Shown here piece by piece: positions 61,669 to 64,000 of a stretch of DNA of 64,000 bases (positions are counted from its first letter, which is position 1; each line of letters begins with the position of its first letter). The stretch spans positions 1,240,001 through 1,304,000 of the forward strand of contig NZ_CP126095.1 of assembly GCF_030123105.1 (NCBI RefSeq). Reading direction: 5' to 3'. Position numbers and translations under genes: made by a program. This DNA comes from Paenibacillus sp. G2S3. GTDB lineage: Bacteria > Bacillota > Bacilli > Paenibacillales > Paenibacillaceae. Under the pieces are notes generated by a model. It was not told where the DNA came from. It searched no databases and saw only the letters and a program-made list of their open reading frames with translations.

Positions 61669-61843
61669 GGACCCAGATGACGTTATTTACATGTTTTTAG
61701 CCTTTGGAGCACAGTTTCGGACCCCAGTGCAGCTATTCCATAGAAATAGGCTCATAATGAGTGTTTTTTATGCCAATAGCGACTATGGAGACCATTAGTA
61801 GTTCAAATATGCGATTTTGCTGCGAATAAGGTCATTTGTGTCC
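61669..61843. repeat. CGGAC-type four-motif element, copy 3
   Basis: Direct motifs at 61669 (GGACCCAGATGACGTTATT) and 61719, inverted motifs at 61775 and 61825, spacings 50, 56 and 50. Matches copy 2 most closely. It lies between convergent genes; the remainder of the 455-bp spacer holds only the terminator at 61922. Confidence 0.82.
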
Positions 61844-61921
61844 GATAACTGCTGCATTCGCCCAAAAACTACGAAGTCAAACAAAGAGAGTGGATTTTGA
61901 ACAAGGGGAAGGTCCCAAAAA

Positions 61922-61975
61922 AACGAAGGTGCCTCAGAAGCCATTTCACGGCTTTTGGGGCACCTTCGTTTGATT
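61922..61975. terminator. Long bidirectional terminator
   Basis: AACGAAGGTGCC (61922-61933) pairs perfectly with GGCACCTTCGTT (61959-61970), with an inner AAGCC/GGCTT stem. A run of A on the left serves the minus-strand SLH gene. Confidence 0.88.
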
Positions 61976-62003
61976 CGTTTCATAAGAATCGAGTCCGGAG
62001 CAT

Positions 62004-62975
62004 TTATTGCGTAGCGCTAGAAGAATAAGATGTAGATCCGGATACCGATTTAGCGATCGCTTTATATCCCTCTGGCAGATACGTGGTAACAGATGCTTTT
62101 GTGATCACCTGTGCGTACATTTTCCCTGGTTCAGGAGCTGTCACGTTAAAGTAAATCACAGCCGTATTGTCTTTTCCAAATTCGATTCGCTCAATCACTA
62201 GCCCATATCCAGGGTTAGGTAGATTATTAACGGTCAGCGTAGCTTTGTTTACGCCTTCACCCGCTTTGGTCAGTGTAACCTCTGTTTCGTAGGTTGGAGT
62301 AGTTGGGCTGTCATTTGACGTAATTACACGTTTGGCAAAAGCGGCTGCATCATAGGTCAGAGCGGCTGCTTCCGAGCGGGTAATGGCATCATTTGGCCGG
62401 AAATTACCATTCTTATCGAGTGTAGCAATATGTGTATTCAACAGGATCTGGAGGCTATTTATAACCTCTGTAGAGAGTTTATCGCCATCTTTAATGTCCA
62501 CATACATCAGCGTAACCGGGAAGTTACCTTTACTTTGCAGTGCTTGTGTCAATAAGTGAGCGAACTGAGCACGGGTGATGGTTCCGTTAGGGTCCACAGT
62601 CCGATCGAGTGAAAGGCCATTTTGTTTGGCAGTCAGGAAGGCCGAAGCATACCAGGATTTGTCGTTCACTTTATCAAAATAATCACTGGCTTTGGAAGAA
62701 CTACTACCCGCCGCTGGCTTCGGAGTCAGATTCAGACCCCCAACGATGAATTGTATCCCTTGCGCAAAGCTTACCTTAGATTTAGGAGCAAATTTATCTT
62801 TGTCTACTCCGTTTATAATCCCCTCTTTATGCAAAGAGTTGATTTTTGCTTCCGCAGGATCACCTTTCAAATCTGAAAAAGCAAAAGCGGATGCCCCAAA
62901 AGACACACTCGCTGCCAAAATGCCGCAGGCTATAGTCATTTTTTTAGCGTTATTTATGAATAATGTTTTTTTCAT
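62004..62975 (-). CDS. S-layer homology (SLH) domain protein
   Basis: The protein of about 323 residues has a signal peptide (MTIACGILAASVSFGASAFAF) and three SLH domains: residues about 33-75 (FSDLKGDPAEAKINSLHKEGIINGVDKDKFAP), about 97-145 (WYASAFLTAKQNGL...GTITRAQFAHLLTQAL) and about 162-210 (STEVINSLQILLNTHIA...NDAITRSEAAALTYDAAAF). A beta-rich C-terminal domain follows. SLH domains bind pyruvylated secondary wall polymers, so it is a cell-surface protein. I chose the ATG at 62975 because GGAGGTGA precedes it; the earlier ATG lies inside that site. Confidence 0.9.
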   Translation of the reverse strand: MKKTLFINNAKKMTIACGILAASVSFGASAFAFSDLKGDPAEAKINSLHKEGIINGVDKDKFAPKSKVSFAQGIQFIVGGLNLTPKPAAGSSSSKASDYFDKVNDKSWYASAFLTAKQNGLSLDRTVDPNGTITRAQFAHLLTQALQSKGNFPVTLMYVDIKDGDKLSTEVINSLQILLNTHIATLDKNGNFRPNDAITRSEAAALTYDAAAFAKRVITSNDSPTTPTYETEVTLTKAGEGVNKATLTVNNLPNPGYGLVIERIEFGKDNTAVIYFNVTAPEPGKMYAQVITKASVTTYLPEGYKAIAKSVSGSTSYSSSATQ

Positions 62976-63060
62976 TTGCGTCACCTCCATACTCTTAGAT
63001 GGTAGTTTAGACCAAAATGTTGCATAGAATTTAAAATATTATAATGATTCGAATAAAACG

Positions 63061-63852
63061 TTATCCGCGCAGGAGCGATTCGGCACCATCTACATAAATC
63101 TCAGTTCCTGTCACATGAAAAGATTCATCCGATGCGAGAAATAATACCAGATTGGCTACTTGTTCAGGTTTACCGGGCGCATTTTCCAGTGGATGATTGC
63201 CTTCCGGAAATTCTACAGGAATCTTTACTTCTTGAAGATCATCGCTCTTATCCGTATTATCCCCAATTTGAGTGTCGATCGATCCAGGACATACCGCATT
63301 TACGCGGATACCGTATTGTGCCAGCTCTAGCGCAGCCATTTTCATAAAAGCGACTTGTCCAGCCTTGGAAGAGGAGTACGCAGCAGCGCCGATGTTCGAG
63401 AACACTCGGTTGCCGTTAATGGAGCTAGTGATAATGATGCTGCCGCCATTTTCTTTCATATGGGGGATCGCATATTTTACTGTGGCAAAGGTACTGCGTA
63501 GGTTGGTATCTAGCGTCTGGTCCCAATCTTCGATTTCTAATGTTTCGATGGGAGCCCATGTACCATTAATGCCAGCATTAGCAAAAATAATATCAATCTT
63601 CTGAGCTTCATCCGCAACCTTACGGATACTTTCTTCGACCAGACCTGGATTGGAAACATCGCATTCAATAACTGTAGCTATTCCTCCAATGGATTCAATT
63701 TCACGTTTAGTTTCATAGGATTCCTCAGGTGTGCGGTCAAGCATATATACCTTAGCTCCGTGCTGAGCAAACCTTATGGCTGTAGCTTTTCCAATACCGG
63801 ACCCTGCGCCTGTGACTACTGCAACTTTATTTTGCAAACGTTGATCTAACAT
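63061..63852 (-). CDS. Short-chain dehydrogenase/reductase
   Basis: The 263-residue protein has the SDR cofactor motif TGAGSGIGKA (residues about 15-24), NAGINGTW, catalytic SSINGN...YSSSKAG, and a C-terminal GTEIYVDGAESLLRG. It is a FabG-like NAD(P)-dependent oxidoreductase of unknown substrate. AAGGAGGAAAT lies before the ATG at 63852. It is a single-gene unit with no informative neighbours. Confidence 0.9.
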   Translation of the reverse strand: MLDQRLQNKVAVVTGAGSGIGKATAIRFAQHGAKVYMLDRTPEESYETKREIESIGGIATVIECDVSNPGLVEESIRKVADEAQKIDIIFANAGINGTWAPIETLEIEDWDQTLDTNLRSTFATVKYAIPHMKENGGSIIITSSINGNRVFSNIGAAAYSSSKAGQVAFMKMAALELAQYGIRVNAVCPGSIDTQIGDNTDKSDDLQEVKIPVEFPEGNHPLENAPGKPEQVANLVLFLASDESFHVTGTEIYVDGAESLLRG

Positions 63853-63963
63853 GATGAATTTCCTCCTTGGCGTTAGACTTCTTACTTAGTAATTACATAC
63901 CCGGCATAGCTGAATTTAACCAATTTAGTAGGAGGGTGGAACAACAAGGAGGGATATATTACT

Positions 63964-64000
63964 ATGGAATATAAGAATGCAAATAATATAAATTTTGATC
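63964..64000 (+). CDS. Start of a gene cut by the window edge
   Basis: ATG at 63964 follows an AAGGAGGGA site at about 63947-63955 and opens MEYKNANNINFD to the end of the window. Too short to identify. Confidence 0.5.
   Translation, partial: MEYKNANNINFD

Overview
The window looks like a chromosomal segment of a Paenibacillus-type, low-to-moderate GC, spore-forming Firmicute. The evidence is indirect but consistent: strong AGGAGG ribosome binding sites with many TTG and GTG starts, copper-amine-oxidase-N and SLH domain proteins, a Spo0E-like protein, several ECF sigma modules, and the Bacillus-like gene order ydcC-alr-mazE-mazF with tex nearby. No rRNA, tRNA, CRISPR array, prophage or intact insertion sequence was seen.

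Layout. 1-4.0 kb (minus): an STM4015-4014-4013-4012 type cluster (leucine-rich repeat protein, ATP-grasp protein, sulfatase-fold hydrolase, HemN-like radical SAM enzyme), cut by the window edge. 4.3-7.3 kb: amidase, Nudix, cupin and GNAT genes. 7.4-13.3 kb (minus): a sugar ABC importer with a GH13 alpha-glucosidase and a LacI regulator. 13.7-17.6 kb: AraC regulator, Gfo/Idh/MocA dehydrogenase, ThuA-like protein and sugar isomerase. Matching operator palindromes lie around both sugar operons. 18-25.6 kb: CutC, VOC, L,D-transpeptidase, an ABC-F protein behind an attenuator-like leader, a decayed P-loop kinase, RDD protein, MarR and SDR. 25.7-40.5 kb: three ECF sigma modules, a winged-helix regulator beside an MFS transporter, a histidine phosphatase, TatD, a bactofilin-like protein and MarR. 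40.7-50.4 kb: an XRE-TPR regulator with a Spo0E-like protein, ydcC-alr-mazEF, a TetR/MFS pair with two near-identical operators, and tex. 50.5-59 kb: a dead chemotaxis receptor fragment, then a phosphonate locus (DeoR, ABC importer, PhnW, PhnX, PbfA-like lyase). 59-64 kb: coiled-coil protein, short UvrC homologue, a lipoprotein gene broken by an in-frame TGA, SLH protein and SDR.

The most unusual content is between genes. Six elements of about 175-180 bp each carry four short dyad motifs at nearly fixed spacing (51/62/51 or 50/56/50), in three sequence classes (TTGCA, AGGGA and CGGAC types). A second, unrelated repeat of about 93 bp occurs twice (4185 and 15727) with compensatory changes in its stems, as expected of a structured RNA. 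I could assign neither to a named family.

How the genes work together: the 7.4-17.6 kb block looks like two carbohydrate modules joined by shared operators. The 51-59 kb block imports aminoethylphosphonates and degrades them to phosphate and acetaldehyde, with the PbfA-like lyase widening the substrate range to hydroxylated AEP. The regulatory block at 25-42 kb is dense in membrane-coupled sigma/anti-sigma pairs.
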